The notes: generated by a model not told the origin, from the letters alone. Shown: positions 12,689 to 27,300, counted from the first letter of the stretch. The stretch is DNA of 64,000 bases from Smittia aterrima (GCA_033063855.1 CP093829.1:10922243-10986242), one strand, 5' to 3'. Made by a program: numbers and translations.

Positions 12689-15022
12689 ATAATTATAAAT
12701 TGCAAACGCTTGTGTTGGAAGTCTTCACTTAGCCATGGAAATCAGCTCTGGCATACAATCGCTCTTGCCACTTTCTTAGCAAAATTTAACCGATATAATT
12801 CGAAAGCGACCAGGCAAGCAAAGCCAAAGAGACGTAGAAACGACACAGAAAAGCAAGCAGACGGAAACCTTGAGCTCATTTCTCTCTTGTTCAGCATTGA
12901 ACTTGAATCACGCTGCGTCCAATGACGTCGTTTTGGAGCAAAGAAATTGTTAGCTCTCCACCCTTTTATGAAGCTCGAAGCGAACTTCACTGGTGACCAT
13001 CTAAGTTGAGGATCTCTGCACCTTGGAAATATTATGTCATTGAGTTGAAGTTAATAGGAGAACATGAAACGAGAGTGCGCAGTACAATGATGAAAGATAC
13101 GGTGAATGTGTTTGAAGTGAAACGTGAAGTTATTCGTCGCGGTATTGGTTTTTTTTATAGCGGCTAGACCGACGACGTCGTCGTGTAGACTCGATTCTCG
13201 AGACTTTCCATTTTCATCGCTGTCATTTGCTTTAAGCGAGGCCAAAGGTACAGAATCGCGAATTCACTCTCCCTCCGAATTATGAGAACATCCCCTCAAA
13301 GAATTTTCGAAGGAATTCTCAACATTTAATAAGCGACGGCGTCTCATTTATTGCATCGAATGAGCTTCCTTATCGCAAAATCTACTCATTCGGACCGGAT
13401 GTAAATGTTCTTGGATTTCTTCAGTCGATAGTTAGTCCCTCGATATCCTCCTGTGAACAAGTGATCATAAATGCCGAGACATTGGCGGAGAGACCGAAAA
13501 TAAACTGCAAAAAATAGCGCGCCAGTGCAACAACAACAAACATACGCAAAAGACTTAATGATTGCCAAAAATAACTTTATAAACACAAAGCTCGATATCT
13601 TGTTCTCTTCGTTATTCACACAAGCTTTTGTTGAATAATTTTTTTAAATACTTTGAAAGTTATTCATCGCAGCTTGACTTCAACTAAAACTCGAATCTAA
13701 GCCAGCAAGAAAAATCTGCTTCTGTCTTGTTGAGATCGATCTATTTTAAGATTGCAGTGAGGAGGGAATGCGTTGCACGACCAATATTTTCATTGTGCCT
13801 TGTGAAAATGTATTTTTGTTTTGTTAAAAAATACTTGGCTTGACTTGCTCGACGATATCTCTCCGAGACCAACCCGATTTTCACTGCGGAAGCTATCTTG
13901 TTGTGCGAAAAAAGCATTCTGAGACAAATATACAACCGTCTTGTTCTGTAAAAGGCGCGAAAGTATTTTATTTGTGTCTCGATTATCCATTTCTCTCAGG
14001 GAAAAGAATCGGGTATTGTGTGAGTATCAAGCAGTTGGAATGAAATGGAAAAGAAGTGAAAAGGCGCGCGTGAAAACTGGAATAGCTGGAACATCTCTGT
14101 TCAGAAAGAATTCTATTTCTCGTCTTCTCATAAGCAAAACGACGAATTGGAAGAGGCTGGATGTATGTAGAGCGCAAAGAAGGAAGCAACTAGAGTTGAA
14201 ACGGCTGGCCCAAAGCGCGTGAGGGAAAGCGAGAATATTTTGTGTAAACTATCCATCCTATTCCATTGTCAGCATGCGAAAGCAATATTTCTTGTTTGTG
14301 TATCTTTTAAATGGAAATGTTCAGAAAATGAGAGAGCAAACCAAACAAATCTACGAGGAAAGCATGAGCCACAGCCAACACAAAAATCTTTAAACCCCTC
14401 GAAAGATAAATTTTTTGAACAAGAAGAATTTCCTTTTCGAATGAAGAACTTCGCTCTGGTTCTTTCCATTTGCTTTCTGTTTCATTCTTAAGCGGGAACA
14501 GATATTCTAACTATCGGTCTCGATGAATTTCATTGCAGACTGTTAAAAATTTATGTTTCCACATTTTCAACTCAATGGAAAAAATGTTCTGACTTTCGTC
14601 AATTTTTCATTTCGTTAGAGTTTACGATGGAGCAACGTGATAAAGTAGAAAACCGAACAACATTGTTGTGCTGCTTTCATGCGATCCTGTTCGACATGGT
14701 GTAGAAAAAGTCGCTACGGAACCGAAAACTTTTCGTTTGGAACAACTCGGAAGGGAAGATATGGCTCGCTATTGGACGAAATGAAATCCGCCTTTGATGA
14801 CGAGAGAGAGATGAAATGTTTAGTTCGCTGATCGCCCCATCATTGCCAGTCATTTTCTTTGATTTTTTCTCACAAGCTATATGCATCATAGTTTTCGGGA
14901 TGATGGACAACAGGTGATATTTCAGTATTTCTAACAGGACTTCAGTAGAGAAACAACACTCTCGGGCGATTCGACATTTATTTATTTCGTGTCATTAAAT
15001 GCTTTAGAGTATAAATATTATT
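12689..15022. other. Spacer between convergent WDR81 and POMT1
   Basis: About 2.3 kb with only short open frames (under 95 codons) that match nothing I recognise and have no coherent splice partners. No RNA gene or mobile element was seen. Confidence 0.6.
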
Positions 15023-15028
15023 TTTATT
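15023..15028 (-). terminator. Poly(A) signal of POMT1
   Basis: TTTATT on the + strand reads AATAAA on the minus strand, only 3 nt after the POMT1 stop codon. Further copies lie at 14977-14986, about 45 nt downstream, and are at least as likely to be used. Confidence 0.5.
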
Positions 15029-15031
15029 GTT

Positions 15032-17715
15032 TTAGGAAAATATAAAGTCCCATGTATCTCTCCAACGCAGCTTCATCACGCTTTCCGTCGTTAACTTACT
15101 GCGGCCATAGCTAACAGCAAGGAAAGTTTGAAACACATGAAACACGTAGAAAAGCCATGTGATGACGAGAAATTTATAAACAAGAATTATGAGCTTCTGA
15201 TTGCTTTTTCTCAAAGCGTCGTAAACGTGCTCGATGAGAAAACATAGAAGACAAATCTTGTAGATCAAAGCTGGCAAATAATTGTGCAAGAACAGCGTCC
15301 GCTCGATGAAGAAATATGGAACGAAATTGATGAGATAACCGAGGAAGAGAGTAAATCCAATGTTTTGGAATTTTCTCCATTCCTGGTCGTTCAAATCAAT
15401 GATTTGTCGACGCCGCCGTAGCAAGTAGAAAACCATCAGAGCAACGTAGAACAATAGTCCCACTGTTGATGAATACCACAGAGCAATGTTGCCAAGCAAA
15501 TGAATTTGCGCCTGGAAGCGATAAGAGAAAGAGACGTTTTAATTAAACCCTGAATTCTTCGTTAAATTAATGAAGCCTTCTTGCTTACATTCGTGTTCTT
15601 TTGGTACCAGTAGGCAATGCCTTTCGAAAGAAGAGGCCACTCGAGGGGCTCAGACGAGTACATGTGATTTTGGACGGTATCGCTTTGCCAGAACATTTTC
15701 GTTTGCAATTCTCGGAATTTTTGCCAGAATGAAAGTTCCGTTCGTTCCATTGGAATCATTTCTGACTTTAGAAGCTGACGTTCACGTTCCTTTTGATCCG
15801 AAGCTGCAATTAAATTTCAATTAAATTTCAACTATTTTGGGTTAACGTTTTGTTTTACATTTTGTATACCGATGCTCTTCAACGTTCCAAACACTGTCGG
15901 GATGATTCAAGTTCTTATCGGCAGCAACTTCATGTTGATTGTACCCCCAAGGCGGCAACTGTCGTCCTGTGAAACGCAAAGCAGTATTTGTCGTAACATG
16001 AACAAGTCGGACTTGAGATTTAATCGCATGCCAAAAAATTCCCTCCTCTTCTTTATTCAGAATCTCGACTCGCCACAGAAGTTGACCCGGCATCGAAATG
16101 TTGTAGTCGATGTAACACGACACTTCTTGTGATTGCGGAGAGACTGGTGCTGCAACATCATGAGAATTTAACGCTCGAGATGTCAATCCATGAACAATCT
16201 GAACCTCATCTCCGTCCTTTATCAAGTCAAGTTCATCGCCAATGGAGAAATCCGCCTTCGTAGGTCTCTTAACAATCCACCAGTTGTTCACATCTTTAAA
16301 GCTATAGCACGTCACTTGCTGTTGATGGGATGAGCCTCTCTTATCTTCGTATTTCACTGGATAGACTTGTGCATGAGAGTGTAGCCAACAAGGACGACCG
16401 TTAGTATGACGAAGGGTGATTTGCGAACCGTGAACAACTTTCAGGGGTTGCCCGTGAGTTATTGAGGCTAACCCTCCCTCGAGCGAAGCTTGAAAGGCGC
16501 TCGTCATTGCTGAATCATGCGGTCCAGCCTTGTAAAGCGTTAGGAGATGAATATAAAATACTCCCATGTAGATTCCAATTGGAAAAGCAATTAGAATCAA
16601 AGCTTTAACGATTGTTTTGAGAACAATTTTAAGGTCTGAGATGTTTTTATCTTGAAGCTCCAACCAAATGTGACGAGCGACTAGGATTCCTCCAAGAACG
16701 TACGAGTATAAACCAACGTATTTCACGCTAATCGAGAATGAGTAAAATGCACCAGCAAGGATTCCGTTCAACCACCATTTGACACTAAAATATCTACAGT
16801 CTAAAAATCTCAACAAAAACAAAAGTCCTGAGGTAGAAAAGAAGATCAACATCGGTTCCATTAAAATGAATCTGGATTGTGTCAGAAGAGCGTTGTCTAA
16901 AAAATAAAATGTGAAACTTTAAATTGCTTATGATCATAGGGACGGGAGAATGTACCGAAGACAATGAGAAGTCCTCCCATGGCTGCTACCCATCTGTTTA
17001 TCCTCAACTGCAGCAGCAGATTGTAGGTGACAGGGACGAGGCAGCTTCCGAAGAGAGCCGGAACAAACCTCAGCCAGAAAATCGGAACATTCTGAAATAT
17101 TAATGTCGGTTGAAAAGTCTGAGTGAGAACTTTAATATATTCCTTCACATACTGTCGAGTATTCACTGCCGATTTTACTGAAAGTGTAGTTTCCATCGTA
17201 ACCCGCCAGATAGGCGGCCGATGCTATGAGCTGCTTTCCCAAGGGTGGATGCTTCTCAAAGAAAAAAACATTTTTCATATAGAGCGAGACGTATTTGCCA
17301 TAATGAAGCTCGTCAAACCTAAAATGAGAATTTTTTCTGTGAACTTTATGAAGGGAGCAATGAATTTTTGATGAGCTTACACAACGTTACGAGGTTCGGA
17401 AATTTTGAAGAATCGAGTGATGATGGCAAGCGTCAGCAGTGCGATTGACATTGGATCGAACTCAAGTCTAATTCTAAAATTTCTGTCACTTCTCGCGATT
17501 TTATCTACCGTTGAATCATTGAGTTGGGAAGATGTTGATTCACTTTTTATTTGAATATTTAAATTCTTCTGTTCCATTTTACTCGACACATCAGCTTCTT
17601 CCATCTTCTCTGACGTTTTGGATGAATTTTTAACACTTTTCTCAACATTTTCCTTCTTTTTTCGACTCCTCAACGTATTATCACAATTTTCCGGGCTTTT
17701 CATCTCTGTTCCCAT
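15032..17715 (-). CDS. POMT1: Protein O-mannosyltransferase 1 (rotated abdomen orthologue)
   Basis: Six exons in minus-strand order (17715-17381, 17318-17153, 17091-16956, 16896-15859, 15803-15589, 15511-15032) encode 789 aa. The enzyme moves mannose from dolichyl-phosphate mannose to Ser/Thr of dystroglycan and other proteins in the ER membrane, working with POMT2. Visible marks: the catalytic VVFDELHYG with Asp114-Glu115 at the exon 1/2 junction; EKHPPLGKQL in the first luminal loop; DNALLTQSR across the exon 3/4 junction; MIR repeats at about 365-555 ending in VWNVEEHRY; and C-terminal membrane segments with ERTLFLHNYLPAL. PCWLHSH, SHQQQVTCY and CYIDYNISMP side with POMT1, not POMT2. An unusually hydrophilic Lys/Glu/Ser-rich N-terminus of about 85 residues precedes the first membrane helix. 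The first of two in-frame ATGs (17715 and 17703) was taken as the start. In Drosophila, loss causes abdomen rotation. Confidence 0.95.
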
Positions 17716-20700
17716 CTCTGTTCATTCAGAACTTCTCTTAGAGCTGTCGTTCATCCAATAAGACTTTCAACAATAAGCCCCGAGCTTGAGAATGAGAAAA
17801 AATGTCTAACGGTATAAGACTAACAGCAAAGCATGTTAATACAAAAAGAAAAATACATTTGCACTTCTCAAAACTGGTTTTACCTGTTGCTCTTTACGCG
17901 CTCATTCGCTGTGGAGTTAGTTTGGCTGACTGTTGCCATAGTAATAAACCGATCGTGGCTTGTAATGCGCGCAGAAAATTTCAAGCGCTGTTTAACGTCA
18001 ACGCAGGTAAACATTCGGTAACTTCCAGGTCTCGGTATTTGTGGCCGCAGTTCTATCGATGTATTTATGTTGTGAATACGAAAACAGGTTTTTGCACCTC
18101 TTCTTTCTATTTACTCTACCAGCTCAGTTGATTTTTGGAAAGCGAAGTTGTTAAGTCGTGCGTTTTACGTCGAGAAATCCGCGAGTTCAGGAAACTTCAT
18201 CGCGACAGTGTCAAAAGTTCAATTTAAAGTTTTCTGTGCGTTTGCCAATGCAGTGAAATTTATTCGAAGAACGAGTAAAGTTAGTTTCGATTTCTGATTT
18301 TTTTTCGGGCTTCGTTCGATTTCTTTGCGTTACAATTGGAAATCTTTTTTTCTCCATTCCTCGACAACTGTGGAATGTATGCTAAAGTGAAACTCTGGCA
18401 CTTGCAAAACTCACTTTTTTTCACACTCGATAACTTATTATATTTCGTTGGCTTCAACGTGAGACCAGAGCTGCTCTGAGCGTAACAAAGATCGTGGAGC
18501 AATCAATTTAATGAGTTAAACAACATGGCATGAATCTCATTAAGTGCAAAAGACTTTGTGGATGATGAGAACAAAGTTGTTAGCCTAGAAAGATGACGAG
18601 AAGTAATCCGCTGTGTGCGATAATACGTCATCGATCGAGAGCGAAAGACTCTATGACGAAATCAATTTCCTTTCTTCTTCTTCTCATCTCCAAAGATGTT
18701 TCTCGTGGTTGCTAATGGAAAACTGAAATAAACCACAAAGACGATTAAATGATGATTTGCATTAGTGAGTCTTTGAAGTGGAAAAAAGTGCTGAAGATTA
18801 CTCTGGAAATTGCAAAAGCATTCGTGCAGGAAAGCAATGTGAAAAATGTCATGAAAGTTTCGTCTGCAAACGAGTTTAAGTTGTCGACTAAGATGAATAT
18901 TCTCATCGAGAGCGAGAAGCAAAGTTTCGTGATGATGAAATGATTGTCTTCCAACCCACAAAATTGCAAAATAATAGCGCTAACTTTATATAGACAACAT
19001 GGTCGTGTAGGTCGCCCTCGCAATCGCGACTATAATTGTTCCTCTAATTACTAGAAGTGAAGTTGTTCTCATCATTTAATTGAAGTTCTGTGAAAATCTT
19101 GAAAGCCTAAAAATATTTGATGGAATCTCTTGCGAGTTTGTGACTGTGTTGTGTTTATTCTGCATTGTAATCGTCGACTCAACACTGAAATATTTTAGCA
19201 TATTAAATTTATTTACAAAATCACGTAGAAAATGTCGTTTTGTTGCTTTCTGCGCTCGCCAAGAATTCAAATTTGAAATTCCTCTGATGTCAGTTCAAAC
19301 GAGTTTCTCAATAATTCAACTCTCGCTCCTCTTTACTTTGCAGATCGTGTTGGAAAAGCTGATCCATTATAAACTTTTTTATGTTCGATTCGGAATGCAG
19401 GAAAAGTTACGCGCGCAGTCAACTCGAGGCCGTGAAAAAATTGCCGAAGCTGCAAAAAGTCTAAAAATTTCATCGAAGCATTAAATGAAATCGTAAAATT
19501 TTTCGAATTCGCCAATAAAAGAAGAACTCGTTCAACGAAAAAAAAAGAGGAAAATAAATTATGAAATTTGAATGTGCAATTAAAGACTGAGCGGAAGTGA
19601 ATAGTTTGAAAATCCGATAGAGTGAAGCTTTAATTAATAATATCGAGCAGTGAGTGGATTAAAGCTGAGACAACAATGAAGACACTTCACGGAATATGAG
19701 CAACGATGCTGCTGACAGTTTGGTACGTTACTCGGATCCTCTCAAAGCCTTACAATGACATAATAATATTGATGGATTAGCCTTAATCGATGATTGAAGA
19801 AACAAATCACGTTCCCCACTGTCTTCGTCTCGTCCAACATTCGTCGGGTCGAAGAAGTGAAAGTTTCTCACGTGCCTTTTGAATCTAAATGATTGACATG
19901 ATAAGCGATTGTGCGATCTCAGTCGATTTTGCTTTGCGACACTTGTTTCAACCTCAAACCGAATCGTCGACTGTGTTTATTTCCAATTTTTATTGTGTTG
20001 AGAGGAAAAGCGGCGTCAACACACGTTCAACGAATAAATGTGAATGTAAAACTCTTCCATCACACACTCAGCTATAGAATATAATTTTAAATAACCGACC
20101 ATGACGCATAACGATGACGTCGTGTGGCGCTCACCGATGTATGAAGCTTGAAGCTCTTTTTTTGTTGTGACCATAAACAAGTTTCACTCAGTAGTAGTCA
20201 ACGCGTTGATCGGGAATCGTCAAAGTTATGAGAGTTCGTCGTTTTAATTTCGTGCTTGACTTCGTAGCGTCAATTAATTAACCGAGATTTTCGTTGGAGT
20301 CTGAGGGAAACCTCGAGTGATTAGAAAGAGTGAGAGGCTCCTTTGTGAGGAAGAAAATCTAATTAAAATCTCGAAATCCCTAGTGAAAGAAGAGAGAGAG
20401 TGATTGAAGAGGTTAGACCGCAAAGTTATCAAAGCCATCTAACCGAGACCGAATCAAAATTATTACGTTTTGTCGGAGCCCATCTTTTTGCTGTTGTCGA
20501 AAACTTCTCGTTTGTGATGAAAATTTTGGAACGAAAATGTTTGTTTTTTTAATGCGGGAGAGTGAACATTGTGAATCAACTCAGCTCGGAAAGTTTTGAG
20601 CGATAAGCGTCGTTTCGTGCTTCATTCTTTTGTGTGACAAGATCGATAAAAATATTTTTAGACTCTCCTAGAAGAGATTGCTCTATTTTTAGACGCGCTC

Positions 20701-23700
20701 GAAAGGTTCAGGGTCACTCGCACTCTGATTAAAACGCATTTGACATTCAATTATCTCATCACGGTCAGTCAGAGTCTATATCCGTTAAGCGTAGAGTATT
20801 GACATGAGTAGTGACACTTGAAGGATAAGAGAATAGAACTCTCAGTGGATCCCTTATCGATTATACGAATCACTGACGTGGAAAATCCCTACTGGATGTT
20901 CGAATTAATTTCTGTGGTGAACAGTTAGTCATACTTGTTACTGCTTTGTTGGGGGGTTCAGGAGGCGGCTCGGTTTTCCCATTCAAAGTAAATTTTGTTG
21001 TTTTTGTCCACAAACACACAATCTGCGGGTGGCAAACAATTTGCGACAAGTCTCCAAATTCTTGGTTTAAACTTTTGTGTTAAAAATCAATTCCCGTACT
21101 TTGGGAGAAAAGAAGAATGTTCATGGCACCACCTTTCCGCTCATTTTCATCGTTTACATCGCGCCGATAAAATTTATGAGCGCGGTGTCGATGGTAAAAG
21201 CGCGCGCCCAAACTTTTTGTTTGTCGTAATTAATTATGAAGCAAATCAATAGCCCGAAAGTCAATTTATCATGAAAGCTCATAAACTCTGTCAGGATTCA
21301 CCCCCAAAGCAAAGTGTTTTTGTTCTCTTGCGTTGTGCACCTTTATTAATATGTTTTCGAGTCGCTCACGTGGCAGCAAACATTAATCATGAACTGCAGG
21401 AAATTAATGGAAAGTGCAGAGCTGACCAGAGAGTGGGGAAAAAGCTTTTAAATATTACTTGTAATTGGAATTTATCGTTGGAAAATGCAATTATTTAATC
21501 TCAAACTCCATTAAAATTTATTGAGGGGAATTTCAGTTGGAAAATTGATGCGAGAACCAGAGTAGCAGCTCTTGAAACAAGCTCGGCTTCTGCTTTTAAT
21601 TGGATCTGTTGTCTGTAGCTGGTGATAATTGTTGTTCATGTAATCACCAATGCCCACTCACTGTCTGGCTATGTTTCATTTAAAAAGTTGGAAGTGGCAT
21701 CGAAAATGCTTTAACAGGAAAATTCTAATTGAAAAGTTTTCAAATGGAAGCTCAATTGAGTTGACACTCATTTTTTTTGCCAACAGCTTTCAGTTGCAAA
21801 ATTACAAAGTTAGACTTTGTTAATTGACATTGATACTGAATTGGCATTTTATGGTTGTCTATATTTGAGCTTATCAAGTTGTGCGCGCGTGGAGATGCCG
21901 TGAATGTAAAAATGAGATGAAACTTTTTTAAAATTAAATTTAAACTTTAAGTTGAACAAAATTTTCATTTTTAAAGCTCATCAGATCAATCTGTTTCTTA
22001 CTTTTCAATCAACTTACTCGAAGCTTAGGGCTGACAGCGCTTTCGAAGAAGAAAATTCACTTCGCTCACAAATTATTAAGTTTCAGTAAAATTATGAACT
22101 TTCTACGAAATCAAATGCGAGTTGTTGATTGAAAGACAATTTGAGACGTCGGAAAAGTTTCCGAATCGAGATTGATTGAAAAGCAAATTGTTTGTGACGG
22201 TTCGAAGAGGAGGATAAAGATTTCATTTCATCGCCGAAAATTAATTCTATTATCTTTAACGAATCGAATGTAGCGATAAATGAATACGAAGCTCTTCTGT
22301 CTTGATGCAATGAACTCTTGATAAAATCTGATTAAGGATCGACAATCGTTGATAAAAATTGAATTTCAAGAGCTTTTAGAGCACAGAATTTTCTTGCTGC
22401 GAGTGCAAGGTTTCAGATCAATTGAATTTTCTCCTCGATTTCCATTTAGATCGTTAACGATGAAGCTTGGGCTGTTGAAAGCTTTTGCAACTTTTCCTTC
22501 CTCTCAACTCTTCAATTTCGTCTGAAATATCTTTCGGATGCGAAAATTGAATTAAAGTTTAAAGAAATTTTTTCCTTATTGGAAGAGGAAAATTATGTTC
22601 CGAGCTTAATGCTTTAGTTGTGTGATAAGACTTGGTTGAAAAGAAAATATTTCTAGAGGGAAAATAGAATGAAAAAGAAAAACTTTCCGCTTTTAATAAA
22701 AGATTCTTCGGAGTGTGAGCTAGATGATGATTCCGTTTTGAAGCGGAAGTTCAGCAAAAAGCGATTGAATGGACACAATTGTCGAGAATTATCAGAAAGT
22801 TTACTTCTCGAGCTGGAAACATCCGCAAAATCAGCAAAATTTTCATGTTCAACGGAAGAAGACGACGACTTTGAATGGAGCTGTCGTAGTCGAGATAATC
22901 TTTTTATGTTGCTGAGACTCAATTGAAAAGTTCGCTGTTCCTTTCTCTGCATAAATTAACTTGAAGATGAACTAAGAGACACAAACTGGATAATAATAAG
23001 CAGTCACTGTCGATGTTTTGTCTTCTTCCTCTCGCTCGCTCTCGAAAGCGACATTCGAGAGCACTGAAAAACTGCTCTAGGGTGTGTGATAAGTCTCAAC
23101 AAGAGAAAATCCCATTAAAGTCATGATTTATTCAAAAATGAAACAAAAAATATCTTCACTGAGAAAAATTCATTGAGTCGAGAAATTGAATTCCTCGCCA
23201 AACGAAACATTTTTGGGGAGATTCGCTCCTTTTTAATGTCGCTAGAGATGTTAGCAAAGCAAGAAGCAAAGTCTCTGAAGAACAAGAAATCACATTTTGA
23301 AGAAAGAGAGAAAAATTGTTTATCTTCAAACATTTGCTCTGATTTCATCAGGAAAAATTCCCTGGAAGCAAATACATTTGGATTCGAATAAAAGTAAAAT
23401 AAATAAACAAAATTTTTTTTTCATCGAAGAAGTCGAAGTTGTTTGTTTTGTCGTAAAAGCTTTTTCAAGTCAAAATAATCTAAAACGTTTGGCAGGCACG
23501 AAAAGCGAATTAAAATTCTGTCGAGGGAAATCAGGTCCCGAAACATCATTAAACGCATTCTCGCATGACATTAAATAGAAAACAAGAATGTTGAGTAGTT
23601 CATCAGAGTCGCAAGAGCTTGTTATCACATGTGCGAACCATAAATGTTAACGATCAAGCAAATCTGAAATTCTTCGTCTCATCAAAAATCGCTCGGGATG

Positions 23701-24337
23701 AAATATTCAAATTCCTCGAATTCTGAATTCAATTTTACAGTTCAGACGGAAACGAATGCGAAACATTTTTCCATATTTTTTTATTCATTCGTAAATGAGC
23801 TCGAGGTGCGGGGGAGGAATGAATATTTCATCGCCGCATTTACCGGAATTTTAAGCTTTGTTTTTGTCTTGCTTTCTGTCGACATAATTTTTAAACATAA
23901 TTCATATTCATCTTCGCAAACTCTACAGAGTTAAGCTCGCATAATTAAGGGCTTTATCAGTACAAAGCAGCGCGCCAGGAATCGCGATTGTTTAATTAGT
24001 GACAATTAAACTGTTGTGGATTAAAAAAAATTGCGGTTTCAGTTTTCATCGCGCAAAAAAATGTTTAATTCTTGTTTCGTTCCGACAAATGCCACATGAC
24101 TCATTCAATTGCGAAATCTTTTTAAAACAATAAGAGATCAGAACGAGAATTTTCGACAACAACAGAAATATCACGTTCGACTGAATTAAACCTCAAATTA
24201 TAATTTTAGATCATCCGTTTCATTCCAACGAAAGATGTTGTAGCAACGGAAAGACATTTCAAGACTCAGCGACGTTTGTTTATTTTCGTTTGGAATTATT
24301 TTTTTTTGTCGCCAAACGTAGTGAGTGAATCAAGAGA
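17716..24337. other. Spacer between divergent POMT1 and Rgl; promoters and 5' UTR exons expected
   Basis: About 6.6 kb with no coding exon I can support. It must contain the POMT1 promoter on the left and probably noncoding 5' exons of Rgl. A TCAGTA initiator-like word has its A at 20190 in a GC-richer stretch, but no TATA or clear downstream element confirms it. Open frames at 19080-19484, 22669-22926 and 23173-23391 have no recognisable domain and no splice partners; purine-rich composition explains them. Confidence 0.5.
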
Positions 24338-27300
24338 ATGTTTTGTCCAGCAAACGAGACAATACAACAATTGACGGAAAAGACAAAGTTTCTTGCTCAA
24401 AAGTGTACACAGCAAATTCGTGTAACATCGCCAGATCAGTCAAACTCATCGTCTTCAGGAGAAGTCGTGCGGCAACAAGTAGCGACTTTCAAGAGTTACA
24501 TCTCTGAAGTTGAGAGTGGCGTTGAATCAGAAACAATCGATTTTCCACATGACTCACGTTCCCCCATCAACTGCCTCACCGTCAATCTCTCATCTCTCAA
24601 TAGGATAATTAAAAATCGATGTAGCTTCATGTCATCAACCTCGTATACGTTTCCGCGGAAGAAACCGACCCGAGCGACCGCGAAGTGGTTCATCAAAGTA
24701 AGGTTCTAAGCTAGACTGAACATCAAGACGAACGAATGATTTTGATTCCGTTCCATGGTCCAATTAAAGATAATTGTCTGTCGTATGCCTCAAACCCCCT
24801 TGCCTTGCCTTTCCCTCGCTATCAACATTAGAGACAAAAACTATTTGCTCGTATACTTCGGTCAACGTAGAACGCAATTGAGAGCACAATGAGACAATTT
24901 GTTAGTGCCGATGCGAATAACAAAATTTGAAATTGTAATTTTCACAGCGACTTAGAGACGCTCTGTAGGTTTTCTCCACAATGCTTGTGACTCACAAACG
25001 TAGACAACTCCAATAAGAATCATTTGTCTGTAATTAAAACTTGGAATACTCAGCATGAGAGGAGGAAAGAGAATTCTCGTTTTAAATTATTGTTTTTCAC
25101 GAAAAGTTCTCGTGTGAGTCATGAAGCGGAGGGAAAACTATTCAACGACGTTGTTTATTGTAACAACAGAACTCCAACGCTAGTCGTGTGTGTGCTTTGT
25201 CTAAGTAAGACATGTAGAATGAAAAGCTTAATGGCTCGAGAGAATCTTCAACCGAGCGTAAAACAATTACCCAACAATAAGTTTTTGATCAAACAGCTCG
25301 CTCGTTTTCCCTTTTCTCTCTGAATCTTGGATGTTGAGACGATAGATATTGGAAGAACGTGAACGTTTAGTGATTTTCCTCGCTTTATGGGCCGAGAGAC
25401 GTTCATGTGAAATTGTTTAAAAAATCATAAAGATTCAATTTGACGACGCCTCGTAAAAACTCCACATCTAATCTGAATTTTCCCAATCTTTCTTTCTTTT
25501 TCAATCAAAAATAAATTAAAATATTCGCCCAGCAGCCCACATGGCGACTTTGGGGGGAAGAACGGGACAAAGATGCCATTTACACAGTCTACCTGAAGAA
25601 GGTGCGATATCACAGACCAACGCCCAGCGTGACGAACACTGTAAGAGTTTTCAATGAAAATTTGAAAAGCCGTAATGGCATGTCATCCTCTTTCCATCTT
25701 AGAATGACAGCGACGATGAAATATCACATCTTGAGTGGGAAACTGTGCGGGTGAGGTTTGTGAAAGCGGCCGCATTAGATCGTTTAGTTGATGCTTTGGT
25801 GACTGACGATGGCGAACTTGAGAGCACTTTCGTTAATGTTTTTCTCGGTGAGTCTCACCTCCTTTCTCAAAAGTGTCATTTTCAAGAGTAGAATTTAAAA
25901 ATGTTTTGTTTGCTCATTTTATTCCCTCAGCTACATACCGGACTTTCACCAAGACGGAAAAGGTTTTGGAGCTTCTGCTTCAAAGGTTTGAGAATCTCAC
26001 GAACACAGAGGAAAAACATAAAAAGACTTTGACATCAGTTCTTCATCTTTGGCTCGATGCATATCCCGATGATTGGGACGATGACAATCTTCAATCGCTT
26101 CTCGCATTCACTTCAAGTCGACTGGCCAACTCAAAACTACACATGAAAGCTTTAAATAGATTCACAGATAGGTTAGAAAAGTATTCGCGCGTGCCACCAC
26201 TCTCATGGAATGATCCAATGATGTCACCTTACCATAATGTTCACGACGTAACAGATCACTTCAATGGACTGTGTTTGTCACCAGCATTTCGTGGAACGCC
26301 TCACTCTCATTTACTTTCAACATATCGCTTTCCAAACATATCAGTGAAGCACTTTGCAGAACAGCTCACGCGAATGGACATGGAGTTGTTTAAACTATTG
26401 ATTCCGCATCAATGCTTAGGAGAAACTTGGTCTCATCGAGACAAGAAGGAGTGTGGAAGTGTTCTTGCCACGGTGTCTCAATTCAACGCTGTATCGTATC
26501 GTGTTATCTCGACCATTTTAATTGAACCAAAACTAAAGCCTCAGGTAATTAAAAAGGAGAAAGAAGAGAACTTTTCTTGATTAATTCGTTAACGTTTCGT
26601 TGTTTCGTGCAACAGGAACGTGCTTTGCTCATCTCGACGTGGATTGATATCGGACAGGAGCTTCGATTGCTGAAAAACTTTTCATCCCTTAAGGCTATCG
26701 TATCCGGTCTCCAGTCGAATTCTGTTTATCGATTGAGCAAAACGTGGGCGGCGCTTTGTAAGGAGAAGGTAAGAAGATTCTGGCCAAAAATTTAATTTCC
26801 AGCGACACCTTCTTCCGAAATAAAAAAAAAACGAATCAACGTGGGCTGCTCGAGGAAGTAAAATTATTTACATTAATTGTAATCCAGAATGAAGCTGAAC
26901 GCTTTTAAACACTTGCGGCTCTCGAGAGAAAATGATTTCAAATTGGGGGATTTTTTAATTTAAATTAAAGCGAAACTTTTTCTGCTTGCAAATTTTTATT
27001 TCCCCGAACAGAGCAGCTTATGAAACTTAATGCTTTTCCCTTCTCTCTTTCCTCTTGCTGTCGTAGTTTGAGTTGTTTAATGAATTAGCGCGAATATTCT
27101 CGGAGGAAAATAATGCATCTGCTCAGCGGGCGGTGCTGTGGCGTGAAGGAACGGCAAAGGTAAAAGAATTTTCATTTATTTTTTTTCCTCGTTAATTTTA
27201 ATTTATTTTCCGTGTCACAGTTTGCTGATACGGTCGGTGAGAACGATCGTCACTTGCAAAAAGTGTTTCAGAAGCAAAATACTTTTATCAGCCACGGGAC

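Noticed and set aside
19080..19484. 134-codon + strand open frame
   Set aside because: No domain, no signal-peptide logic and no promoter or poly(A) context; this length is expected by chance in a 6.6-kb spacer.
22669..22926. 85-codon + strand open frame, Lys/Ser/Glu-rich
   Set aside because: The opposite strand is open over the same stretch, there is no domain or splice partner, and purine-rich composition explains it. It could be an alternative exon only if RNA evidence appears.
23173..23391. 72-codon Lys/Glu-rich open frame
   Set aside because: Short, overlapped by an opposing open frame and lacking splice sites that join it to Rgl.
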